64,000 nucleotides of DNA from Winogradskya humida (GTDB taxonomy: Bacteria > Actinomycetota > Actinomycetes > Mycobacteriales > Micromonosporaceae). The stretch is taken from assembly GCF_016862215.1 (NCBI RefSeq), contig NZ_BOMN01000022.1, forward strand, positions 1 to 64,000, in the 5' to 3' direction. Positions 1 to 7,989 of this stretch are shown one piece after another (the stretch's first letter is position 1; the number at the start of each line of letters is the position of its first letter). The notes under the pieces were generated by a model. The model was not told the DNA's origin. It ran no database searches and worked only from the letters and a program-made list of their open reading frames with translations. The position numbers and the translations under genes were made by a program.

Positions 1-1
1 G

Positions 2-619
2 GCCGTGGGTGGTTCGGCCGTGGGTGGTTCGGCCGTGGGTGGTTCGGCCGTGGGTGGCTCGGCCGTGGGTGGCTCGGCCGTGGGTGGCTCGGCTGCTGCT
101 GGCCCGGCTGCCGGTGGTCGGGTTGTGGGTGGTCCGGTTATGGGTGGCCCGGCTGTGGTTGGCCCCATCGTGGTTGGCCAGGCGGTGGACGGCCGGGCCG
201 GGGGTGGCCTGGCTGGCAGTGGCCCGGCCGAGGGTGGCCTGGTTGTGGGTGGCCTGGCTGGCAGCGGCCCGGCTGTAGGTGGACCGGCTGTAGGTGGTCC
301 GGCTCTGGATGGTTCGGGCGTCGGTGGTGGGGCCGTGGGTGGTCCGGCTCTGGATGGTTCGGGCGTCGGTGGTGGGGCTGTGGGTGGTCCGGGCGTGGGT
401 GGTGCGGCTGTTGGCGTGCGCGCGGGGGATGGGCGGGGTGTGGGTGGGTTGGGGCTGGGGGCGTTGGTTGCGCTTACTACCAGGGAGAATGTGGCGTCGC
501 GGCGGGTCATGGAGAAGATCGGCATGAGCTATGACCCGGCGGATGACTTCATCCACCCGACTGTGCCGCAGGACTGGCCTCAGCGCGACTGCGTCCTCTA
601 CCGCCTGATCAACAAGTAA
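2..619 (+). CDS. GNAT N-acetyltransferase, 3' part, interrupted by pentapeptide repeats
   Basis: The last 50 or so codons (about 466-619) read VALTTRENVASRRVMEKIGM and end DCVLYRL. This is the classic C-terminal third of a RimJ/RimL-type GNAT acetyltransferase, covering the beta5 strand, the NxxSxrvmEKiGM helix and the final strand. The N-terminal acetyl-CoA-binding part would lie upstream of the window. The same open frame, without a stop, is filled upstream by about 27 copies of a 15-bp unit translating as V/A-G-G-x-A. The repeats fall where the GNAT fold has the short connection between helix 3 and strand 5, so they are an expansion inside a domain and not an N-terminal tail. Whether the protein still folds is unknown. 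The C-terminal assignment is firm; the claim that the whole is translated is an inference. Confidence 0.7.
   Translation, partial: AVGGSAVGGSAVGGSAVGGSAVGGSAVGGSAAAGPAAGGRVVGGPVMGGPAVVGPIVVGQAVDGRAGGGLAGSGPAEGGLVVGGLAGSGPAVGGPAVGGPALDGSGVGGGAVGGPALDGSGVGGGAVGGPGVGGAAVGVRAGDGRGVGGLGLGALVALTTRENVASRRVMEKIGMSYDPADDFIHPTVPQDWPQRDCVLYRLINK
5..409 (+). repeat. 15-bp tandem repeat, about 27 units, in frame
   Basis: The unit is gtgggtggttcggcc with drift. The first six copies are nearly identical; later ones diverge but keep the 15-bp period and the GG dipeptide. A 45-bp higher-order duplication (299-343 and 344-388) sits inside it. Because 15 is a multiple of three, gain or loss of units keeps the downstream GNAT frame open. 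This pattern is typical of slippage-prone coding minisatellites. Confidence 0.9.
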
Positions 620-752
620 CCCAGCAGCCGTCCAGCAGCGCGCTACCAGCGTGGGGCGGTGACAAGGCCGCCGAGCCCGTGGCCGCCCGCGCTGACGGGT
701 CCGTCCGGCAGCGGTGCGTTGACTGCCCGCGCGGCAGGCAGGAGTCTGCCCT

Positions 753-1096
753 CGCTTCGCGCGGCAGGCAGGAGCCCCGTTCCCGCTTCGCAGGGGAGGC
801 AGGCGTCCGTCCCCGCTTCGCGCGGCAGGTAGGAGCCCGTCGTGGCAGGCGGGAGCCCTGTTCCCGCTTCGCGCGGGAGGCAGGAGCGCGACGCTGCTTC
901 GCGCGGCAGGTAGGAGCCCGTCGTGGCAGGCGGGAGTCCTGTTCCCGCTTCGCGCGGGAGGCAGGTCCATCCCCGCTTCGCGCGGCAGGCGGGACCGCGA
1001 CGCTGCTTCGCGCGGCAGGCAGGAACCCGTCATGGCAGGCAGGAGCCCTGTTCCCGCTTCGCGCAGGAGGCAGGAGTCCGTCCCCGCTTCGCGCGG
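753..1096. repeat. Intergenic minisatellite with 30-bp units and an 81-bp higher-order period
   Basis: The 580 bases between the GNAT stop and the recQ stop hold no gene I can support. They are dominated by an array anchored on cgcttcgcgcggcagg at about 753, 784, 814, 865, 895, 946, 974, 1004, 1055 and 1085. Spacings alternate between about 30 and 51 bp, so the true higher-order period is 81 bp. All six frames give only Arg/Ala/Gly/Pro-rich low-complexity translations with no consistent start or ribosome binding site. There are no CRISPR-style unique spacers. Confidence 0.8.
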
Positions 1097-1199
1097 CACG
1101 GGACCCCGACCGCACCACCTTGTGCGTGGGTGGTGCTTGTGCGTGGGTGGCGACCCTGGCAAGGGCCGTGGGCGGCGGAAATGCCGGTCTGGTGAGGTT

Positions 1200-3065
1200 C
1201 TAGTCGGTGGTGAGGGCCTCCAATACCTGTTGGCCGTATTTGGCGAGTTTGTTTTCGCCGACGCCGCTGATGGTGGAGAGCTCGGCGAGGGAGCCGGGCT
1301 TGGTGGAGGCGATCTGGCGGAGGGTGGCGTCGTGGAAGATGACGTAGGCGGGGACGCCGGTTTCCTTGGCGGCGGCGGCTCGCCAGGCTCGGAGGCGTTC
1401 GAAGAGGGCGGTGGCGGCGGGGTCGAGGTCGGGGGCCGGGGCTGCGGTGGAGCTGTTTGAGGCGCGGCGGGCTCGGGGGGCCTTGGTGCGTTCGGGTTCG
1501 CGGCGCATCATGACCTGGCGTTCTCGGCGCAGGACGGTGGAGCTGGCGTCGGTGAGGGCGAGGGTGCCGTATTCGCCTTCGACGGCGAGGAGGCCCTGGG
1601 CGAGGAGTTGGCGGACGACGCCGCGCCAGTCCTGCTCGCGGAGGTCGCTGCCGATGCCGAAGACGGAGAGCTCGTGGTGGCGGAACTGGGTGATCTTCTC
1701 GGTGGTTTTGCCGAGGAGGATGTCGATGGACTGGCCGGCGCCGAATTTCTGGCCCCGTTCGCGTTGCAGGCGCAGGACCGTGGAGAGCAGTTTCTGCGCG
1801 GCGACCGTGCCGTCCCATGACTCCGGGGGAGTGATGCAGGTGTCGCAATTCCCACAGCCGGTTTCCCCTGGGACGAAGGCGGTGGAGGAATCCTGGCCGA
1901 AGTAGGCGAGGAGCTGGGCGCGGCGGCACTGGACCGTTTCGCAGAGGGCCAGCATGGCTTCGAGGTGGGCGGCGAGGTTGCGGCGGTGGGCGAAGTCGCC
2001 GTCGGAGGTCTCGATCATTTTGCGTTGCTGGACGACGTCCTGCAGGCCGTAGGCGAGCCAGGCGGTGGAGGGCTGGCCGTCGCGGCCGGCGCGGCCGGTC
2101 TCCTGGTAGTAGCCCTCGACGGACTTGGGCAGGTCGAGGTGGGCGACGAAGCGGACGTCGGGTTTGTCGATGCCCATGCCGAACGCGATCGTGGCGACCA
2201 TGACCAGGCCGTCCTCGCGCAGGAAGCGGCTCTGGTTGCGGGCGCGGGTGCCCGAGTCGAGGCCGGCGTGGTAGGGCAGGGCCGCGATGCCGTTCTGCAC
2301 CAGGAACTCGGCGGTCTTCTCCACCGAGGCGCGGGACAGGCAGTAGACGATGCCGGCGTCGCCGGGGTGCTCGGTGCGTAGCAGGTCGAGGAGCTGGCGT
2401 TTGGGCTCCTGCTTGCCGACGATGCGGTACTGGATGTTGGGGCGGTCGAAGCTGGCCGTGTAGTGCCGGGCGCCGACCAGGTCGAGGCGGGTCGCGATCT
2501 CCTCGCGGGTGGCGCTGGTGGCCGTGGCGGTGAGCGCGATGCGGGGCACGTCGGGCCAGCGCTCGTGCAGCATCGAGAGGTTGAGGTAGTCGGGGCGGAA
2601 GTCGTGGCCCCACTGGGACACGCAGTGCGCCTCGTCGATGGCGAAGAGCGCGATCTTGCCCTGGTCGAGCAGCCGCTGGGTGGAGGGGACGCCGAGCCCC
2701 TCGGGCGCGACGTAGAGCATGTCGAGCTCGCCGGCGACGAACTGCTGCTCGGTGCGGCGGCGCTCGCTGACGTCCTGGGTCGAGTTGAGGAAGCCGGCCT
2801 TGACGCCGAGCTGGCGCAGCGCGTCGACCTGGTCCTGCATGAGCGCGATCAGCGGCGAGATCACGATGCCGGTGCCCTCGCGGACCAGGGACGGGATCTG
2901 GTAGCAGAGCGATTTGCCGCCACCGGTCGGCATGAGCACGAGCGCGTCGCCGCCGTCGATGAGGTGCTCGATGATCTCCTGCTGCTCCCCGCGGAACGCG
3001 GAGTAGCCGAAGACGCGGTTGAGCACCTCGGAAGCGGGGCCGCTGAGCGGGGGAGCGGAAGTCAC
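1200..3065 (-). CDS. recQ: ATP-dependent DNA helicase RecQ
   Basis: A 621-residue superfamily 2 helicase that unwinds DNA 3'-5' in recombination and fork repair. Walker A TGGGKS is at about residues 47-52 and the DEAH box at 144-147, followed by the RecQ-specific aromatic-rich loop [13 protein letters not shown]. The helicase C domain carries [10 protein letters not shown]. Zinc-binding cysteines follow in the RQC region (VQCRRAQL and later CGNCDTC). An HRDC domain occupies the last 80 or so residues. Length and domain order are normal for bacterial RecQ. It is alone on its strand between the repeat array and the PHP gene. Confidence 0.97.
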   Translation of the reverse strand: MTSAPPLSGPASEVLNRVFGYSAFRGEQQEIIEHLIDGGDALVLMPTGGGKSLCYQIPSLVREGTGIVISPLIALMQDQVDALRQLGVKAGFLNSTQDVSERRRTEQQFVAGELDMLYVAPEGLGVPSTQRLLDQGKIALFAIDEAHCVSQWGHDFRPDYLNLSMLHERWPDVPRIALTATATSATREEIATRLDLVGARHYTASFDRPNIQYRIVGKQEPKRQLLDLLRTEHPGDAGIVYCLSRASVEKTAEFLVQNGIAALPYHAGLDSGTRARNQSRFLREDGLVMVATIAFGMGIDKPDVRFVAHLDLPKSVEGYYQETGRAGRDGQPSTAWLAYGLQDVVQQRKMIETSDGDFAHRRNLAAHLEAMLALCETVQCRRAQLLAYFGQDSSTAFVPGETGCGNCDTCITPPESWDGTVAAQKLLSTVLRLQRERGQKFGAGQSIDILLGKTTEKITQFRHHELSVFGIGSDLREQDWRGVVRQLLAQGLLAVEGEYGTLALTDASSTVLRRERQVMMRREPERTKAPRARRASNSSTAAPAPDLDPAATALFERLRAWRAAAAKETGVPAYVIFHDATLRQIASTKPGSLAELSTISGVGENKLAKYGQQVLEALTTD

Positions 3066-3115
3066 CCCGCGAGTTTAGTGAACCCGCCGGAACGACTTCC
3101 GCACCCTGTGGATAA

Positions 3116-4708
3116 CTACTTCACGTCGATGAATATCGGGTTGGTGTAGAGCCACGTGTCGAGCCAGGGATCGCCGTCGCCCGGCGTGTGCGGGATCGGG
3201 CCGTGCGGATCGACGGACCGCCCGAGCAGCCCCGGACCGTGGCGCCGCCCGTCCGAGCCGCGAAGCCGCAGGTAGGAGGACGAAGAAGCCACGAGCGGGA
3301 ACTTCAGCGTGTACGTCCCGGAGCGCCGCGACGTGTCGAAGCTCTCCACCACGCGGGTGTCCGGCGCCACGAACGAGTCCGGCGAAGAAGGACCGCGGAC
3401 GGCACCGCGGATGACGTCCAGGTGGGCCAGGCGCGGGAGGACGCCGTGGAAGTTGGGGCGGGAGGCGCTGGTCACAGTCACCGTCAGGGTCAGCCGTTCG
3501 CCGCGCCGGGCGGAGATGCGGCCACCCAGCGTCGCCGATCGGCCGTGTGCCGAGGTCAGGCGTACGTCGACGCCGTCCACGAGCTGGCCGTGGTCGACCC
3601 AGACGCGGCCGGCGCGCAGGCCCGCCATGACTTCGGCGTACCCGTACCGGGTGACACCTACGTGCGTACGCGAGAATTGTCCTGGCCAGAAGTCGCTGCC
3701 GGCCTGCGCCGTGTGGGTTTCGATCGGGTCCGGGATCCTGCCCGTGGAGTCGAACGTGGACCCGGCCGGGAAGTCACCGTTGCGCAGCGTGTCGAAGACG
3801 GTCCGATGGTTGTCGGAATTGCTGGTGATCGAGAACAGTTTCCCCTCGGCCAGCAGCGAATCCCACATGCCGCCGACCGTCGCGGTCATCCAGTCGAAAC
3901 CACCGTGCGTGACGTACGCGTCCGCGGGGTACCCGGCGTACGACTGGGCCGACGGTTTGTTCTCGTATTCGCCGCGGATGCTGGCCGCGCCCCGCAGGCC
4001 GGGGATGGCAGCGCCCTGCGCACCCGGCGCGCCCTCCATGCCGATCATGATCCCGGGCGCCGCGTCCCGCCACGCGCGCAGCTCGTGCGGCGAGTCGATG
4101 CCCAGCCGCGACGGATGGTTGGCCAGGACCAGGGCGTCCTTGCCGGAGGCGGCGAGCCATTTCAGCGCGGCTACCGCGAGACCCTCGTCGGAGGACGGCA
4201 GCAGCTTGCCGTCGTAGAGCTTCTCGAACTGGCGCAGCACCTCGGCCTCGGCCTCACCCGGCGCGGTGAACACCGTGGCGTGCTCGGCGCCGGGGATGTA
4301 CCACTCGAGACCCTGGAAGATCAGCGTGCGCGGGTTCTCGGCGCGCGCCTTGAGGATGTCGGCGCGTTCGAGGGTGGCGCCGAAGTCCTCGTGCCCGACG
4401 TTGCTGTGCTCGGTGCAGACCATCCAGTCCAGACCGAACTGCGCCCCACGCCCGGCGGCCTGCGACACCGTGTACTTCGCGTCGTGGCTGTACTGCGTGT
4501 GCACGTGGTGATCGCCGACGAGGTAGACGTACTGATCAAGCTGTTTGTCAGAAGCTGCTGCGGGTGCGGCGGGACCCGCCACCGAGGCGGCTGCGAAGCC
4601 CGCTCCGAACAGGCCCGCGCGGCGCAGCAGGGAGCGCCGGTTCAGGCCCTGCGGGTCGAGTTCCCCTTCCGGTACGCCCGGATCAGCCCACTGCGGAATC
4701 GATGTCAT
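3116..4708 (-). CDS. Tat-exported PHP-domain metal-dependent phosphoesterase-like protein
   Basis: About 530 residues. The start at 4708 (MTSIPQWADP) is preferred over an upstream in-frame codon at 4762. It places a twin-arginine signal at NRRSLLRRAGLFGAGFAAAS ending in AAAA, which predicts export. The mature region opens with the PHP metal motif GDHHVHTQYSHD and continues with CTEHSN and LANHPS, ligand clusters typical of PHP hydrolases. A beta-rich C-terminal region follows (about 370-520). The start overlaps the end of the upstream mannosyltransferase gene by 26 bp, suggesting cotranscription. The substrate is unknown; sugar-phosphate or glycan-phosphodiester cleavage at the envelope would suit the neighbours but is inference. 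Confidence 0.8.
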   Translation of the reverse strand: MTSIPQWADPGVPEGELDPQGLNRRSLLRRAGLFGAGFAAASVAGPAAPAAASDKQLDQYVYLVGDHHVHTQYSHDAKYTVSQAAGRGAQFGLDWMVCTEHSNVGHEDFGATLERADILKARAENPRTLIFQGLEWYIPGAEHATVFTAPGEAEAEVLRQFEKLYDGKLLPSSDEGLAVAALKWLAASGKDALVLANHPSRLGIDSPHELRAWRDAAPGIMIGMEGAPGAQGAAIPGLRGAASIRGEYENKPSAQSYAGYPADAYVTHGGFDWMTATVGGMWDSLLAEGKLFSITSNSDNHRTVFDTLRNGDFPAGSTFDSTGRIPDPIETHTAQAGSDFWPGQFSRTHVGVTRYGYAEVMAGLRAGRVWVDHGQLVDGVDVRLTSAHGRSATLGGRISARRGERLTLTVTVTSASRPNFHGVLPRLAHLDVIRGAVRGPSSPDSFVAPDTRVVESFDTSRRSGTYTLKFPLVASSSSYLRLRGSDGRRHGPGLLGRSVDPHGPIPHTPGDGDPWLDTWLYTNPIFIDVK

Positions 4709-5804
4709 GGCCCGTGACGCTAGGCCGCGCCGACGACCGCCAGCCGTCCACCGGATGATCATCAGGCGAACGCCGGACCGGCAGGAACAGCAGCAGACCC
4801 AGGGCGATCCACACGTACGCGTTGGCGCCGGCGAACGCGACCGGTCCGGACGGGTCCGCCCACCACAACCACACCACGCTGCTGCTGAGGAGGATCCAGA
4901 GCGGCCACGGGCGGCGTACCAGGAAAAGTGCCGGCAGCAACCAGACCAGATGGTGCACCCACGTGACGGGGCTGACCAGGCACGCGAGGGCCCCGGTCAG
5001 CGCGAACCCGGTCACGGCGTCGGCGCGGCGCACCCGCACGAACCAGCAGATCAGCACGGCCAGGACCAGGACCGCCCACCAGGCCGCGGGCAGCTCCAGC
5101 CGGGCGATGACCCCGCGCAGCGACTGATTCGACACGTACGCCAGCCGCCCGACCCGGCTCGTGTCCCACACCGCGTCCGTCCAGAACGCGACGGAGGCAT
5201 CCGGGGCGAGCACGGCGGCCAGCAGCGTCGCCCCCGCCGCCGTGCCCGAGGCGACGGCCGCCGCCCGCCAGCGTCGCGTGACCAGCAGGTACAGCACGAA
5301 CACGGCCGGGGTCAGCTTGATCGCGACGGCCAGCCCGATGCCGGCGCCCGCCCATCTGCTCCCGCGGGTCAGCGCTCGCAGGTCGGCGCAGACAAGTAGT
5401 AGTAGGACGAGGTTGACCTGACCGAAACTGAACGTGTCGCGGGCAGGTTCGAACATCAGCATCGCGAGGAAGAGCAGGGCGGTGATCCACCACGCGCGGC
5501 GGCCGAGCCACCAGCGCAGCAGGGTGAGCGTGGCCGCGGTGTTCACGACCACGGACGTCACGATCGCCACGGGCCAGGACGTCAGGGCGAGCGGGCTCAT
5601 GACCAGCGCGGCGAACGGTGGGTACGTGAAGCCGTACTCGGAGTCCTGGTATCGGTATTCGTAGAGCGGCTCACCGTCGAGCAGCCAGAACCGCACCGCG
5701 CCACGATAAACGCCGAGGTCGAAGAAGTGCCGGAACGTCGGCACGGTCACCAGGAACACTCCGACGGCAATCGCCGCACCGGCTACCAGAGCAGGCCTTT
5801 TCAT
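4683..5804 (-). CDS. GT87-like polyprenol-dependent mannosyltransferase, integral membrane
   Basis: A 373-residue protein with about ten hydrophobic segments. The first extracytoplasmic loop carries the GT-C signature region (FDLGVYRGAVRFWLLDGEPL and GFTYPPFAALVMSPLA) of the GT87/DUF2029 family, related to PimE-type alpha-mannosyltransferases that use polyprenyl-phosphomannose. Its start codon overlaps the stop of the upstream MptB-like gene (ATGA, 5801-5804), so the two are translationally coupled. Together they suggest lipomannan or phosphatidylinositol-mannoside elongation outside the membrane. Exact acceptor and linkage cannot be read from the sequence. Confidence 0.85.
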   Translation of the reverse strand: MKRPALVAGAAIAVGVFLVTVPTFRHFFDLGVYRGAVRFWLLDGEPLYEYRYQDSEYGFTYPPFAALVMSPLALTSWPVAIVTSVVVNTAATLTLLRWWLGRRAWWITALLFLAMLMFEPARDTFSFGQVNLVLLLLVCADLRALTRGSRWAGAGIGLAVAIKLTPAVFVLYLLVTRRWRAAAVASGTAAGATLLAAVLAPDASVAFWTDAVWDTSRVGRLAYVSNQSLRGVIARLELPAAWWAVLVLAVLICWFVRVRRADAVTGFALTGALACLVSPVTWVHHLVWLLPALFLVRRPWPLWILLSSSVVWLWWADPSGPVAFAGANAYVWIALGLLLFLPVRRSPDDHPVDGWRSSARPSVTGHDIDSAVG

Positions 5805-7291
5805 CTCAATACCCGGGTTGCGGGGGTCGCGGTGGTGGCCAGGGCGAACGCGGCCACGCCGAGCAGGGCGCCGAGGACGGCCAGGAGCACCTCACCGCGA
5901 TCCGCCGCGTACCCGTCCGGCAGCACCACGGGCGTCAGCACCGCGCTGAGCAGGGCCAGCCCGCGATGCGCGGCCGGGACGACGGCGAGCGGCACGAGTG
6001 CCCAGATCACATACCAGGGCCGCAGCGCGGGACCGAAAATGACCACTGCGAGCAACACCAGGCCAAGACCGGGCAAGGCCCCAATCCGCTCACGGTACGC
6101 CCAGACGAGCCCCGCCGACACCACAGTCGCCAGCACCCCCGCCCACCGCCACACCTCGATCGCGAACGGCGACCCCACCCCCTCCGCGGTCAACCGCCCG
6201 AGCACCCCGGTCAACGACCAGTTCCCCGCCGACACCGGCGTCCCGAGCGCGCCGACCCACCCGTACCCGCTCCCCGCCACAGCCGTCACCACCACCGTCG
6301 TCACCCCTGCCACCGCAGCCGTGACAGCCCACGCCCGCACCCCCGCCCACCGCCCGGCTGGACTGAGGTCGCCGGGGCTTTCGGCAGCAGCCGGCGCTAC
6401 GGCTTGACTGAGGTCGCCGGGGCTTCCGGTAGCGGGCGGCGCTCCGGAGCCGCCTGATCGAGCAGTTTCTCCTCGGCCGGGATCCAGACCCGGCTGCCGA
6501 GCGCGCAGCGAGTCCGCCCCGATGATTGCTACTGCCACCAGCCCGAGCGCAGCCGGCGCCTTGACCAGGGCGGCCATCGTGACCAGGGCCGCGCCGACAA
6601 CCGGGTGCCGGTGCAGGGCGGCGGCCAGCCCGGCGGCGAGCAGGCCGACCATCAGGGCATCGTTGTGGGCACCGCCGACGAGGTGGATCAGAACGAGCGG
6701 ATTGAGGATCACCAACCACCACGCGCGCCCGTCGCGGGTCAGCACGCGCCCGTCCCGGGTCAGCCGCGGCAGCGCGACGGCCAGCAGCGCAAGACCCGCA
6801 ACCGCGACCAGCCGCATCCCGAGCACCCCGGCACCCACATGCTCGCCGGTCACGGCGGTCACCACCCGCGACGCGAGCAGGGCCACCGGACCGTAGGGCG
6901 CCGGCGTGTGCTGCCAGATCTCCGGAACCAGCGCGGCGACCTGTCCACCCAGGACGGCGGGACCGTCACGGTAGACGTCATGACCCGAACCGGCCAGAAG
7001 CCCCTGCGCGAGATAGCTGTACACGTCCCGGCTGAACAACGGCGGCGCCACCAGCAGCGGCCCCACCCAGATCCCGAGGGTCACCCACCCGTGCCGCGGA
7101 GCCGCCGTCCCCGTGCGCCCGTACCACCACCAGCCGAGCAGCATCAGGGTCAGCCCCGCATAGGCACAGGCCAGCCCGCCGCGGCCCAGGGTCCCCCCGG
7201 CGGCGACCAGCAGAGAACCGGCCCCACCGGTCGCGGTGGCCAGAGCGTGATCGCTGCGCACGGCAGCACCGTGACAGCCCAAGATGTCCAC
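5801..7291 (-). CDS. MptA/MptB-family alpha-1,6-mannopyranosyltransferase
   Basis: A 496-residue polytopic GT-C protein with the family loop PPLFSRDVYSYLAQGLLAG, whose acidic residue is the expected catalytic one, and HTPAPYGPVALL. This family uses polyprenyl-phosphomannose to build the alpha-1,6 mannan backbone of lipomannan in actinobacteria. It starts with GTG at 7291. A cytoplasmic-loop stretch (about residues 270-325) is a Gly/Ser/Pro-rich insertion containing two copies of SPGDLS, encoded by a 45-bp duplication, and is probably not structural. It overlaps the downstream GT87 gene by 4 bp. Confidence 0.85.
   Translation of the reverse strand: MDILGCHGAAVRSDHALATATGGAGSLLVAAGGTLGRGGLACAYAGLTLMLLGWWWYGRTGTAAPRHGWVTLGIWVGPLLVAPPLFSRDVYSYLAQGLLAGSGHDVYRDGPAVLGGQVAALVPEIWQHTPAPYGPVALLASRVVTAVTGEHVGAGVLGMRLVAVAGLALLAVALPRLTRDGRVLTRDGRAWWLVILNPLVLIHLVGGAHNDALMVGLLAAGLAAALHRHPVVGAALVTMAALVKAPAALGLVAVAIIGADSLRARQPGLDPGRGETARSGGSGAPPATGSPGDLSQAVAPAAAESPGDLSPAGRWAGVRAWAVTAAVAGVTTVVVTAVAGSGYGWVGALGTPVSAGNWSLTGVLGRLTAEGVGSPFAIEVWRWAGVLATVVSAGLVWAYRERIGALPGLGLVLLAVVIFGPALRPWYVIWALVPLAVVPAAHRGLALLSAVLTPVVLPDGYAADRGEVLLAVLGALLGVAAFALATTATPATRVLR
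6361..6425. repeat. 45-bp-period in-frame duplication inside the MptB-like gene
   Basis: The 20-bp word gactgaggtcgccggggctt occurs at 6361-6380 and again at 6406-6425, giving a 45-bp period. On the coding strand it creates the repeated peptide SPGDLS in a loop between membrane segments. It keeps the frame. Confidence 0.75.
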
Positions 7292-7324
7292 CCGCGGTAC
7301 GCCGGGTGACGCCCCCCGGTCGCG

Positions 7325-7450
7325 CGATTGTCACTCCGCGCCGCCCCCGCCGCCCGCGCCGCCCCGCCGCCGCCCCGCCGTGGCCCCGCCACCCCGCCGC
7401 CCCGCCGTGGCCCCGCTGCCCCGCCGTGGCCCCGCCGCGGCCGGCCGCGC
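7325..7450. repeat. Low-complexity CCGCC/CCGTGGCCCCGCC tract
   Basis: The divergent gap between the MptB-like gene and the SnoaL-like gene (7292-7529) contains an irregular array of ccccgccgtgg and ccgccg words. No ORF here looks real. Between it and the next gene lies a short perfect hairpin, cgacac-tacg-gtgtcg (7490-7505), 24 bp ahead of the SnoaL start. It could be an operator, but six-base arms are weak evidence. Confidence 0.6.
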
Positions 7451-7529
7451 TCCGCTCGGCACGGGATTCGTAGACTTTTCCCGGAACACCGACACTACGG
7501 TGTCGCCGCCGCCCTGAATTCTGAGTGAC

Positions 7530-7895
7530 ATGAACGCACACGAACTCGCCCAGGCCTGGATCGACTTCTGGAACGGCGCCACCGAGACGGCCCCGGACCT
7601 GCTCACCGACGACTTCCGCATCCACTTCGGCGGCGCCCGCCCCGTGGACCTCGCTGGCGACCCGGTCCACGGCCCCCAGGACATGGCCACCTACATCGAA
7701 ACGTTCCGCACCGACGCCCCCGGAGCCACCTTCTCCCTCCGCCGGCCGATCATCGCCGACACAACAGGCTTCGCGATGCGCTGGGACGCCACCCGCTCCG
7801 ACCGGGCAATCAGCGGCATCGACGTCCTGCACACCCGCAACGGCCGCCTCGCCGAGGTCTGGACCCTGAGCGGCGCCCGCACCTTCCCAGCCTGA
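7530..7895 (+). CDS. SnoaL-like / NTF2-fold protein
   Basis: A 121-residue single-domain protein: an N-terminal helix pair with AQAWIDFWNG, then the cone-shaped alpha+beta NTF2 fold ending in IDVLHTRNGRLAEVWTL. This terminal strand motif (GkI.evW) is diagnostic of SnoaL-like polyketide cyclases and related small hydrolases or binding proteins. Length is normal. The reaction cannot be predicted because the fold is functionally very diverse. It stands alone, divergent from the mannosyltransferase operon. Confidence 0.8.
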   Translation: MNAHELAQAWIDFWNGATETAPDLLTDDFRIHFGGARPVDLAGDPVHGPQDMATYIETFRTDAPGATFSLRRPIIADTTGFAMRWDATRSDRAISGIDVLHTRNGRLAEVWTLSGARTFPA

Positions 7896-7912
7896 CCCAC
7901 GGCGGCTCCACA

Positions 7913-7988
7913 CTCACGACACACGGTCGCCCTGACTGCGCTACTTCGCGCTCACGACACACGGTCGCCCTGACTGCGCTACTTCGCG
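7913..7988. repeat. Perfect 38-bp tandem duplication between two gene ends
   Basis: The 38-bp unit beginning ctcacgacacacggtcgc is present twice without mismatch (7913-7950 and 7951-7988), with the first five bases of a third copy at 7989. It lies between the SnoaL-like stop and the stop codon of the SWIM gene on the other strand (7990). It looks like a recent duplication. Confidence 0.85.
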
Positions 7989-7989
7989 C

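Noticed and set aside
753..1096. Possible CRISPR array
   Set aside because: Units are contiguous or imperfect, with no unique spacers of constant length and no cas genes in the window.
1030..2613. 527-aa - strand ORF overlapping recQ
   Set aside because: It is out of frame with recQ and gives an Arg/Pro-rich translation typical of GC-rich shadow frames.
7490..7505. Hairpin before the SnoaL-like gene as an operator
   Set aside because: Six-base arms with a four-base loop are expected often in DNA of this composition, and no regulator gene is adjacent.
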